In this document: positions 11,101 through 16,528 of the stretch, piece after piece
Numbering within the stretch: the stretch's first letter is position 1
Layout of the letters: each line of letters starts with the position of its first letter
Origin: Tannerellaceae bacterium
GTDB lineage: Bacteria > Bacteroidota > Bacteroidia > Bacteroidales > Tannerellaceae
Assembly (NCBI GenBank): GCA_021201865.1
Contig: JAJQEE010000195.1
Location: 25,705 to 62,338, forward strand
Direction: 5' to 3'
DNA length: 36,634 nt
Program-made: the position numbers and the translations under genes
Notes under the pieces: generated by a model
Database searches by the model: none
Told to the model about the DNA's origin: nothing
The model's input: the letters and a program-made list of their open reading frames with translations, nothing else

Positions 11101-11512
11101 TAGTGGTACCCTTTAAGACAACATTTGCTCCGATAATGGGCTCTCCTCCTGCATCCAGAACCGTTCCGCTGACCTTCCTTTCCTGCTGGACAACGGCTGA
11201 TTCGTTTCTATCCGGTTTTTTAATAAGCACTTGCCGGTCAATGATCTGAAATACATATCCGGATTCCGGGAACATTCGCTTTAATACCTCTTCTATAGAA
11301 GCATTTTTCACATTCAGGTGAATGTTCTGATTCACATCCACCTGATTATCATTAAAGAAAAAGGTAAACTCACTGTTTTCCTCGATCTCTTTTAGCACTT
11401 CCAGAATGGTGACATTCTGTTTTTTCATGGAAAGCGTAAAATTCTGCGCGTAGGTCTCAGCCGAGACACTGCAGACGACTGTTAAGAGCAACAAAAGGGT
11501 AATCTTCATCAT
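8150..11512 (-). CDS. SusC/RagA-like TonB-dependent transporter with STN signalling domain
   Basis: A 1120-residue outer-membrane transporter. Order of parts: signal peptide (1-22, ending ETYAQ); secretin/TonB N-terminal (STN) domain (about 30-98, ILEVLKEIEENSEFTFFFND to QIIDRQVLIKK); carboxypeptidase-regulatory-like domain (113-186, VSGTVLDAGGEPIIGANV); plug starting at LQEVVVVGYGTQKK (188-201); and a 22-strand barrel ending in SYNIGVNVSF. The STN domain is the part that contacts a FecR anti-sigma factor, and a FecR/ECF sigma pair lies just upstream, so this transporter should sense as well as import its glycan. An in-frame TAG shortly upstream fixes the start at the ATG-ATG pair. The 226-bp upstream gap holds a predicted antisense RNA. 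The gene is intact. Confidence 0.96.
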   Translation of the reverse strand: MMKITLLLLLTVVCSVSAETYAQNFTLSMKKQNVTILEVLKEIEENSEFTFFFNDNQVDVNQNIHLNVKNASIEEVLKRMFPESGYVFQIIDRQVLIKKPDRNESAVVQQERKVSGTVLDAGGEPIIGANVVLKGTTTGTITNMDGAFSIEASERDVLQISYIGYLMQEVTASRTNLVVSLQEDTRNLQEVVVVGYGTQKKVTLTGAVAAIGGEDIVTTKNENVENMLTGKVPGVRVAQKSGEPGSYNSTFEIRGMGNPLIIVDGVPRENMNRLDPNEIDNISILKDASAAIYGVRAANGVVLITTKRGKGGKLQLDYNGSVGWQQASGLPETANAWEYMTLMNENAMNRGDAPMYSQDEINAYKNGSKQSTDWASSAIKEFAPITQHSFSATGNTDKVDYFINFGYLNQQGFWKSGDLNYERFNIRSNVSAQLTKRLKVEMLIGAMKDTKNSPYHDAWYVYKSIWTQVPTWPLYANDDPEYFYNAADADHPMVITDSELSGYKKNNSKSFQGTFNLEYDVPYVDGLKARAMYSYDYNLWESKEFEKEYTLYTYNAETGVYSGSKAQSPSSVRRNFKDNEATLLQLQLNYVRTFNEKHNLNVLALYEESTSGMDNFYAYRQLSMDAVDQLFAGNSTNQEGSMNGDGYQPGRKLHEQNGVWKIANKGLVGRVNYDYSSKYIAEFSFRYDGSSKFAKGNQWGFFPAGSIGWRISEESFMKNMQAISFINNLKVRASYGKMGDDNSSTYQFLSGYNYPNGGYVIGDSYLNGLGMRGMANPYITWFTSKMFNIGLDADLWHGLLGFQVDYFTRNRDGLLATRNLSLPGTVGSELPQENLEGDRTRGYELVVTHRNRIKDLTYFVSGNISYTRTRWKYKETSQKGNSYRNWRDNETNRYNDLWWGYGYAGQFLTYDQLYNAAIQDSKGNSILRPGDYQYIDWNGDGVIDEYDKRPIATKNLPNINFGLSIGVEYKGFDLNLLFQGAAKSNVKYPEQLEGPLMWDRNGLTMFLDRWHLFDPTDPNSEWIPGYYPSTNRGETTNYEDSERSVQNASYLRLKSLEAGYTLPLSVLKHTGVQRVRFFFNTYNLFTITGVKYLDPEHTDDTYGYLYPLTKSYNIGVNVSF

Positions 11513-11569
11513 ACGTCTGGTTTTTTCCTAACGGGGGGATACAATAATCCCATGGTTTAATTTTTTTCA

Positions 11570-11577
11570 TAACTTTG
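11570..11577 (+). promoter_or_regulatory. -7 element for the predicted antisense RNA
   Basis: TAACTTTG is an exact match to the Bacteroides -7 consensus TAnnTTTG, on the strand opposite susC and fecR. No good -33 TTTG is present at the usual 18-21 bp spacing. Transcription would start near 11583 and run into the terminator hairpin at 11648-11681. Confidence 0.5.
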
Positions 11578-11582
11578 TATTG

Positions 11583-11681
11583 TTTTTGATGTAACATATG
11601 CAGGTAAATGGCTGCAATCATCTTTCCTGCATGTCAGAAATTCCCGGTTGGAAGGTACCTTTGGTATCTTCCAGCTTTTTT
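11583..11681 (+). ncRNA. Candidate DonS-like cis-antisense small RNA upstream of susC
   Basis: A predicted transcript of about 100 nt, divergent to susC and antisense to its 5' leader region. The sequence shows an exact TAnnTTTG element just upstream and a first hairpin with a perfect 7-bp stem (ATGCAGG at 11598-11604, CCTGCAT at 11626-11632). A second hairpin (GGAAGGTACC at 11650-11659, TTT loop, GGTATCTTCC at 11663-11672) ends in six T (11676-11681). No plausible protein is encoded in it. From literature knowledge, ECF/anti-sigma-regulated PULs of Bacteroides carry DonS-family antisense RNAs at this same place and orientation, repressing the susC-like gene. Membership in that family is inferred from position and architecture, not from sequence comparison. 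Confidence 0.6.
11648..11681 (+). terminator. Intrinsic terminator of the predicted antisense RNA
   Basis: A 10-bp stem with one G-U pair (11650-11659 with 11663-11672), extendable by a T-A and a U-G pair outward, encloses a three-base TTT loop and is followed by AGC and six T. The U-tract is only on the + strand, where no protein gene needs terminating, which argues for a + strand RNA. The stem includes a KpnI-like GGTACC core. Confidence 0.7.
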
Positions 11682-11738
11682 AAGGTTAATCGTCGCGGTA
11701 GTACATATCAGATTAAATTTAAGGTAAATGAATTGGGA

Positions 11739-12707
11739 TTATTTTTTCAAATCAAGACGGTAATCACCCGTATCTATCCGGGTATAAATAAGAGGAGAAG
11801 ATTCGCTGATCATAAATAAAATCTGTTCCAGGGGTTCCCCCCTCACTTTAAAAGTAAAGCGGTATTTCTCTGCCAGATCCTTCTGGCAAATTATGTTCCT
11901 GCCATACCAGTTTTCCAGGCGCGGGATAATCATCGAAAGGGGTTCATTCTCAAATCCCAGGATGCGTTGTTTTCTCCACAAAGTGTATGTATCCGCATTG
12001 ACTTTTTCTGTGGAGAAGGTATTCGATTGATGGTTAAAAACAAATTTCTCATCTGGTGTGAGCAAAGTGGAAACGATGTCTCCCGATTCCTTACCCGGTG
12101 TATCCACCTGTACACTACCCTGTAACAGGATGACCTCCGACCGGCTGTCCGAATCATAACTGAACACCTCAAAAGCAGTCCCCAGCACCCGAATGTGCAT
12201 CTTTTTGGAAACAACAATAAACGGTTTCTGTGGATTTTCAGTGACATTAAAAAAAGCCTGTCCTTCCAGGGTTACCATCCGCTCCGCTCCCCGGAACTCC
12301 TGTGGATACGTTATTCGGGAATTCGGCCCCAACTGGATATCCGTTCCATCCGGCAAACGAACAAACTCTATATTCTGAATACCGGAACTGACCACATACA
12401 GATTTTCTTTCTCCTGCGTCGTCACAGAGAGATAAAAAGCGGCTGAGATAGCTAACAGAAGGAGAACCGTCGCTGCTACACTATATACTTTATAAAACGT
12501 AAGGAAGGGGATCGGTTCCGGGTACCACAAATATTCTTCAATCCGTCCCAGCATGCGGGCTTTAGTAGTAGCAGAAAGTTTCTTTTCCTGTGAGACTTCT
12601 TCCCACTGTGCCCTCATTTTCTTTATGACCCGGGCATGCTCAAATATTTTCCTTTGAATATCAGACATCGTATTTTTTTCGCTCAAAGGTGGATGTATGT
12701 TTCCCAT
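11739..12707 (-). CDS. FecR-family anti-sigma factor
   Basis: An inner-membrane anti-sigma factor of 322 residues that would hold the adjacent ECF sigma inactive until the STN domain of the SusC transporter signals. It has a cytoplasmic N-terminus, a single transmembrane segment (about 76-94, VAATVLLLLAISAAFYL), a periplasmic FecR domain (about 108-202, including IQLGPNSRITYPQEF and VTLEGQAFFNV), and a C-terminal DUF4974-type domain (about 254-320) that resembles an STN partner. Two starts are possible: the ATG at 12707 or Met14 at 12668 (MSDIQRKIF). A hairpin abuts the first, so the second may be used. It lies 73 bp after the sigma gene. The gene is intact. Confidence 0.92.
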   Translation of the reverse strand: MGNIHPPLSEKNTMSDIQRKIFEHARVIKKMRAQWEEVSQEKKLSATTKARMLGRIEEYLWYPEPIPFLTFYKVYSVAATVLLLLAISAAFYLSVTTQEKENLYVVSSGIQNIEFVRLPDGTDIQLGPNSRITYPQEFRGAERMVTLEGQAFFNVTENPQKPFIVVSKKMHIRVLGTAFEVFSYDSDSRSEVILLQGSVQVDTPGKESGDIVSTLLTPDEKFVFNHQSNTFSTEKVNADTYTLWRKQRILGFENEPLSMIIPRLENWYGRNIICQKDLAEKYRFTFKVRGEPLEQILFMISESSPLIYTRIDTGDYRLDLKK

Positions 12708-12709
12708 CT

Positions 12710-12731
12710 TTTATAGGTGCTTTCCTATAAA
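12710..12731 (-). promoter_or_regulatory. Hairpin at the 5' edge of fecR
   Basis: A perfect 8-bp inverted repeat (TTTATAGG / CCTATAAA) with a 6-nt loop ends 2 nt before the first possible fecR ATG. No U-tract follows on the - strand, so it is not a terminator. It could limit translation of the anti-sigma factor relative to the sigma factor, or mark that the true start is the later Met at 12668. Confidence 0.4.
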
Positions 12732-12780
12732 TACACATCCGGAAACAGGAGACCCCTATTCCAATAAAAAATAAATAGCA

Positions 12781-13329
12781 TCAGGAAAGGAACAACAAAA
12801 GCAGAACAATGTTTTTCCTCAGGTATTTCAGCGCCTCACTCATTTGATTTTCAACGGTTTTCTCAGATATATCCAGTAAAACGGCTATTTCTTTATAGGT
12901 TTTATGTTCCCTGCGGCTTAATTGAAAAATTTCTCTTCTGCGGGGAGGAAGTTCCAGAATCAGCTGATCAATATATTCCTCCAAATTCCGGGCTTCAATT
13001 TCCTCTTCCACATTATACTCATCTTCCAACGCACTGAGGACAGTAGCATAATAAAATTCCTGATTGATACTTTTCCGGGAATGGTTAAAAATGAGGTTCC
13101 GTGTCACAATAAAAAGAAATCCTTTCAGATTTTCGTCTTCATTGATCCGGTCCCGGGCTTCCCATAGTTTGATAAAAACTTCCTGAACCACCTCTTCCAC
13201 ATCCTGTTGGGCAGTCAGGTATAATTCAGAAAAATGATATACCTGATCACAATACTTATTATATAAATAAGTAAATGAATCCCTGTTTCCGGATTTCAAT
13301 CCCCGGACATGTTGTTTTTCTTCGTTCAC
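12781..13329 (-). CDS. ECF RNA polymerase sigma factor (FecI-like)
   Basis: A 182-residue sigma-70-family ECF factor, first gene of the PUL regulatory pair. Region 2 spans about residues 18-85 (AFTYLYNKY-like SFTYLYNKYCDQVYHF, DVEEVVQEVFIKLWE, and GFLFIVTRNLIFNHSRK). Region 4 spans about 110-172 (LELPPRRREIFQLSRREHKTYKEIAVLLDISEKTVENQMSEAL), a helix-turn-helix for the -35 element. It probably drives susC and the rest of the locus. The start is GTG: a stop lies in frame five codons upstream and no ATG is available before region 2. A good housekeeping promoter lies 40 bp upstream. The C-terminus is a run of leucines (VLLLLFLS), common in this family. The gene is intact. Confidence 0.93.
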   Translation of the reverse strand: MNEEKQHVRGLKSGNRDSFTYLYNKYCDQVYHFSELYLTAQQDVEEVVQEVFIKLWEARDRINEDENLKGFLFIVTRNLIFNHSRKSINQEFYYATVLSALEDEYNVEEEIEARNLEEYIDQLILELPPRRREIFQLSRREHKTYKEIAVLLDISEKTVENQMSEALKYLRKNIVLLLLFLS

Positions 13330-13372
13330 AGAAGGGTTATTTAAATCTCACATGTTTTTTTCATTGATGGAT

Positions 13373-13402
13373 CAAATGTACATTTTTCTTTTCCAAAACA
13401 AA
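13373..13402 (-). promoter_or_regulatory. Housekeeping-type promoter of the ECF sigma gene
   Basis: On the - strand a -33 TTTG (13402-13399), an 18-bp spacer and a -7 TACATTTG (13380-13373) match the Bacteroides consensus. The expected start is near 13366, giving a leader of about 37 nt before the GTG codon. The rest of the 254-bp divergent gap to the ferredoxin gene is AT-rich with no gene visible. Confidence 0.6.
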
Positions 13403-13521
13403 ATAACAGCCCACAAAATTAACTTACCGGATATAAGATATTCATCCAACGTCCATCTCTTCCTAATCCGGACGAATGCATATCTTTTTCCCAATCCCTT
13501 CGCTTGTATCCGAAAGTTTGC

Positions 13522-13529
13522 TAACTTTG
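13522..13529 (+). promoter_or_regulatory. -7 element of the 2-oxoacid oxidoreductase operon
   Basis: TAACTTTG exactly matches TAnnTTTG. A TTG lies at 13504-13506, but its 15-bp spacing is shorter than usual. The expected start near 13535 leaves a leader of about 50 nt before the ferredoxin ATG at 13584. Confidence 0.5.
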
Positions 13530-13583
13530 GGCGTGAAACAATAAATAACTCTGGGCTGAGTTATATGTTAAAACAGATTTGAT

Positions 13584-13811
13584 ATGGCGAAAATAAAAGG
13601 GACCGTGGTGGTGAACACGGAACGATGCAAAGGGTGTAACCTGTGCGTTGTGGCTTGTCCATCCGATGTTCTGGAACTACATCCACGGGAAGTAAATAAT
13701 AAAGGCTATCACTATGTCTATATGAAAGATCCGGATTGTTGTATCGGATGCGCCAACTGCGGACTGGTTTGTCCGGATGGCTGCCTGACCATCTATAAAG
13801 TAAAACTCTAA
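13584..13811 (+). CDS. korD: 2x[4Fe-4S] ferredoxin subunit of 2-oxoacid:ferredoxin oxidoreductase
   Basis: A 75-residue ferredoxin with two complete CxxCxxCxxxCP clusters: Cys15, 18, 21, 25 and Cys53, 56, 59, 63. It is the electron-carrying delta-type subunit of the oxidoreductase encoded directly downstream (17-bp gap to the alpha gene), passing electrons from the TPP site to free ferredoxin. Length and cluster spacing are usual for the stand-alone subunit. The symbol is by analogy with KGOR; VOR-type complexes have the same subunit. It is the first gene of the operon and has its own -7 element upstream. Confidence 0.93.
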   Translation: MAKIKGTVVVNTERCKGCNLCVVACPSDVLELHPREVNNKGYHYVYMKDPDCCIGCANCGLVCPDGCLTIYKVKL

Positions 13812-13827
13812 AACGATCAATCAAGAT

Positions 13828-14907
13828 ATGGCAGAAGAGATAAGACTGATGAAGGGGAACGAAGCAGTTGCCCACGCTGCTATCCGCTATGGTGCGGATG
13901 GATACTTTGGCTATCCGATCACTCCCCAGTCCGAGATATTAGAAACACTGATGGCTGAAATGCCCTGGGAAACCACTGGTATGGTAGTTTTACAGGCTGA
14001 AAGTGAAGTCGCTGCTATCAACATGGTATATGGAGGCGCCGGTTCCGGAAAACGGATCATGACCTCCTCTTCCAGTCCGGGCATCAGCCTGAAACAGGAA
14101 GGCATTTCCTACATTGCAGGAGCAGAACTTCCTTGTCTGATTGTTAATATCATGCGTGGCGGACCCGGATTGGGAACCATTCAGCCCAGCCAGGCAGACT
14201 ATTTCCAGACCGTGAAAGGGGGTGGACACGGAGACTACCGCCTGATCACACTGGCTCCCTCTTCCGTGCAGGAAATGGCAGACTTTGTAGGGCTGGGATT
14301 TGACATGGCATTCCAGTACTCCAATCCGGTCATGATCCTGGCAGACGGGATCATCGGACAGATGATGGAGAAATTGATTCTGCCGGATTACCGCCCCCGG
14401 AGAACCGAGGAAGAGATCCGCGCTGAATCTCCCTGGGCTGTGCAGGGAAGAGTTCCCGGCAGAAAACCCAACGTCATTACCTCCCTGGAACTGGATCCTG
14501 CCAAAATGGAGGAGAACAACATCCGTTTCCAAGCGAAATACAAACAGATCGAAGAAAAAGAGGTACGCTACGAAGAGTTCCACTGTGCAGATGCAGACTA
14601 TCTGCTGATCGCTTTTGGCTCCTCTGCACGTATCTGCCAGAAGGTCGTAGAGATTGCCCGTGCAGAAGGGATTAAGTTAGGGCTCCTGCGTCCCATCACC
14701 CTCTGGCCGTTCCCTACGAAAGCGATTTCAGACTACGCCTGTCAGGTGAAAGGGATGTTATCTGTGGAACTGAACGCAGGACAGATGGTGGAAGATGTCC
14801 GTCTGGCTGTGAATGGAAAAGTAAAGGTAGAACATTTTGGCCGTCTGGGCGGCATTGTATTCACGCCGGATGAAGTATTAAACGCGTTAAAAGAAAAATT
14901 GTGTTAA
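13828..14907 (+). CDS. korA: 2-oxoacid:ferredoxin oxidoreductase, alpha subunit (KorA/VorB type)
   Basis: A 359-residue alpha subunit of a four-subunit oxidoreductase that converts a 2-oxoacid plus CoA to acyl-CoA, CO2 and reduced ferredoxin. The pyrimidine-binding TPP domain starts with the family motif GYFGYPITPQSEILE (about 28-42). The GGAGSGKRIMTSSSSPGISLKQEGISY stretch (about 70-96) is typical of this branch. The C-terminal transketolase-like domain includes LLIAFGSSARICQKVVEIAR and GLLRPITLWPFP. Bacteroidales homologues are usually labelled 3-methyl-2-oxobutanoate dehydrogenase subunit VorB or 2-oxoglutarate oxidoreductase; sequence alone does not choose between the two substrates. The gene is intact. 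Confidence 0.93.
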   Translation: MAEEIRLMKGNEAVAHAAIRYGADGYFGYPITPQSEILETLMAEMPWETTGMVVLQAESEVAAINMVYGGAGSGKRIMTSSSSPGISLKQEGISYIAGAELPCLIVNIMRGGPGLGTIQPSQADYFQTVKGGGHGDYRLITLAPSSVQEMADFVGLGFDMAFQYSNPVMILADGIIGQMMEKLILPDYRPRRTEEEIRAESPWAVQGRVPGRKPNVITSLELDPAKMEENNIRFQAKYKQIEEKEVRYEEFHCADADYLLIAFGSSARICQKVVEIARAEGIKLGLLRPITLWPFPTKAISDYACQVKGMLSVELNAGQMVEDVRLAVNGKVKVEHFGRLGGIVFTPDEVLNALKEKLC

Positions 14908-14911
14908 GCCT

Positions 14912-15082
14912 ATGATGCGGGGAAGTAAATTAGACGAAATCCTCACACTACTGTTCATGATCCTGGCAGTAGGCGCGGTTGTCAGCTTTTTTGCACTGAA
15001 CAGCCGGGTAGTCTTCATGTATTTCGGCGGAGCAGCCGTAATCCTAAGAATAGTCCAGTATGCCCTAAGGTTTTTCAAATAA
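14912..15082 (+). CDS. Small membrane protein within the oxidoreductase operon
   Basis: A 56-residue open frame (MMRGSKLDEILTLL... to YALRFFK) starts 4 bp after the alpha stop and fills the alpha-beta gap. Two hydrophobic segments, about 10-27 (ILTLLFMILAVGAVVSFF) and 33-48 (VVFMYFGGAAVILRIV), are joined by a short polar turn and flanked by basic ends, so a two-helix inner-membrane hairpin is likely. The second ATG (14915) is an alternative start. No known domain is recognised. Co-transcription with a soluble iron-sulfur enzyme suggests a membrane-tethering or assembly role, but that is inference. It could be easily missed by annotators because of its size. Confidence 0.65.
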   Translation: MMRGSKLDEILTLLFMILAVGAVVSFFALNSRVVFMYFGGAAVILRIVQYALRFFK

Positions 15083-15136
15083 AATGACAAGTAAATAATA
15101 TTCGATTATCTTTTGTTCATTTTCAATTCAAAAAGT

Positions 15137-15901
15137 ATGGAAGTTAATGATATAATAAAACCGGAAAATCTGGTATACGATAAACCCCTCCTGATGAACG
15201 ACGCTCCCATGCACTATTGCCCGGGATGTAGTCATGGAGTGATCCATAAACTGATCGCTGAGGTGATCACAGAGATGGGGATGGAAGATAAAACCATCGG
15301 TGTTTCCCCGGTAGGTTGTGCCGTGTTTGCTTACAATTATCTGGATATAGACTGGGTAGAGGCGGCCCATGGACGTGCTCCGGCTGTTGCCACTGCCCTG
15401 AAACGGCTGAATAATAATAAAATGATCTTCACCTATCAGGGGGACGGAGACCTGGCAGCCATCGGTACGGCAGAAACCATCCATGCTGCCAACCGTGGAG
15501 AGAACATCGTGATCGTATTTGTAAACAACGCGATCTATGGAATGACAGGCGGCCAGATGGCTCCGACCACGTTAGAAGGTATGCCCACCTCCACCTGTCC
15601 TTACGGAAGAAATACTGCACTGAACGGATATCCGTTGAAAATCGCAGACCTACTGGCACAACTGGAAGGAACCTGCTTAGTGACCCGTCAGAGTGTCCAT
15701 ACGGCCGGAGCGGTCCGGAAAGCCAAAAGGATGCTTCGCAAAGCATTTGAAAACTCCATGGCAGGAAAAGGAACCTCTGTGGTTGAAATCGTTTCCACCT
15801 GCTCTTCCGGCTGGAAAATGACCCCGGCAGAATCAAACGACTGGATGGTAGAAAACATGTTCCCTTTCTATCCGTTAGGGGATCTGAAGAATGTGGAATA
15901 A
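15137..15901 (+). CDS. korB: 2-oxoacid:ferredoxin oxidoreductase, beta subunit
   Basis: A 254-residue beta subunit carrying the TPP pyrophosphate site. The [4Fe-4S] ligands are likely Cys28 and Cys31 (HYCPGCSHG), Cys61 (PVGCAVF) and a later cysteine. The TPP/Mg motif is GDGDLAAIG (102-110) continuing to VNNAIYGMTGGQ (129-140). I chose the ATG at 15137. A TTG 24 bases earlier is in frame but adds only FIFNSKS, which is not family-like, and it would start within the short leader. The 54 bp before the ATG follow the small membrane protein. It works with the alpha, gamma and ferredoxin subunits in the cytoplasm. The gene is intact. Confidence 0.93.
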   Translation: MEVNDIIKPENLVYDKPLLMNDAPMHYCPGCSHGVIHKLIAEVITEMGMEDKTIGVSPVGCAVFAYNYLDIDWVEAAHGRAPAVATALKRLNNNKMIFTYQGDGDLAAIGTAETIHAANRGENIVIVFVNNAIYGMTGGQMAPTTLEGMPTSTCPYGRNTALNGYPLKIADLLAQLEGTCLVTRQSVHTAGAVRKAKRMLRKAFENSMAGKGTSVVEIVSTCSSGWKMTPAESNDWMVENMFPFYPLGDLKNVE

Positions 15902-15913
15902 AAACCGAACAAG

Positions 15914-16456
15914 ATGAAACAGGAAATTATTATAGCCGGATTTGGCGGACAAGGCGTGTTATCCATGGGAAAGATCCTAGCCTATTCAGGACTAATGGAA
16001 GGTAAAGAAGTAAGCTGGATGCCTTCCTATGGTCCAGAGCAACGGGGAGGAACAGCCAACGTAACGGTGATCCTGAGCGATGACCCGATCATCTCTCCGA
16101 TTCTTAATGAGTTTGATATTGCCATTATCCTGAACCAGCCCTCCCTGGATAAGTTTGAAAGTAAGGTCAAACCGGGCGGTATCCTGATCTATGACGGATA
16201 TGGTATCCACAGTGAAATCTGCCGGACGGACATAACGGTTTACCGGATTGATGCGATGGATACGGCTACAGAGATGAAAAACGAACGGGCCTTCAATATG
16301 CTGATTTTAGGCGGACTTCTTAAAATTGTGCCCATGGTGCAGTTAGAGAATGTGCTACTGGGCCTGAAGAAATCCCTTCCGGAAAGGCATCATAAATTAA
16401 TCCCTATGAATGAAGCCGCTATTAAAAAAGGAATGGAGATCATTCAACCGGTATAA
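15914..16456 (+). CDS. korC: 2-oxoacid:ferredoxin oxidoreductase, gamma subunit
   Basis: A 180-residue gamma subunit, 12 bp after beta. The N-terminal IIIAGFGGQGVLSMGKIL (5-22) and MPSYGPEQRGGTANV (about 36-50) motifs are diagnostic of the POR/KGOR gamma domain, which binds CoA and stabilises the alpha-beta core. It ends the operon: a terminator hairpin follows 22 bp after the stop. The complex supplies reduced ferredoxin and acyl-CoA in anaerobic Bacteroidales, or can work reductively for carbon fixation into 2-oxoacids; direction is not shown by sequence. The gene is intact. Confidence 0.93.
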   Translation: MKQEIIIAGFGGQGVLSMGKILAYSGLMEGKEVSWMPSYGPEQRGGTANVTVILSDDPIISPILNEFDIAIILNQPSLDKFESKVKPGGILIYDGYGIHSEICRTDITVYRIDAMDTATEMKNERAFNMLILGGLLKIVPMVQLENVLLGLKKSLPERHHKLIPMNEAAIKKGMEIIQPV

Positions 16457-16478
16457 ACATGTAAAAAGAATATAAAGT

Positions 16479-16511
16479 AAAGGGCATTTTTTTCGTAAGA
16501 ATGTCCTTTTG
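16479..16511 (+). terminator. Terminator of the 2-oxoacid oxidoreductase operon
   Basis: The stem AAAGGGCATT (16479-16488) pairs with AATGTCCTTT (16500-16509) through one G-U pair, with an 11-nt loop. The stem's own right arm ends in TTTT before GTTATAT. It lies 22 bp after the gamma stop. Confidence 0.7.
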
Positions 16512-16514
16512 TTA

Positions 16515-16522
16515 TATATTTG
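16515..16522 (+). promoter_or_regulatory. -7 element directly before the porin gene
   Basis: TATATTTG matches TAnnTTTG and ends 6 bp before the ATG at 16529. A start at the usual distance would fall at or beside the ATG, implying a leaderless or nearly leaderless mRNA. No convincing -33 box is seen because the region upstream is the terminator stem. Confidence 0.4.
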
Positions 16523-16528
16523 CAGTCC

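Noticed and set aside
15113-15136. TTG start for the beta subunit adding eight residues
   Set aside because: The added residues are not family-like and the ATG at 15137 gives the expected N-terminus.
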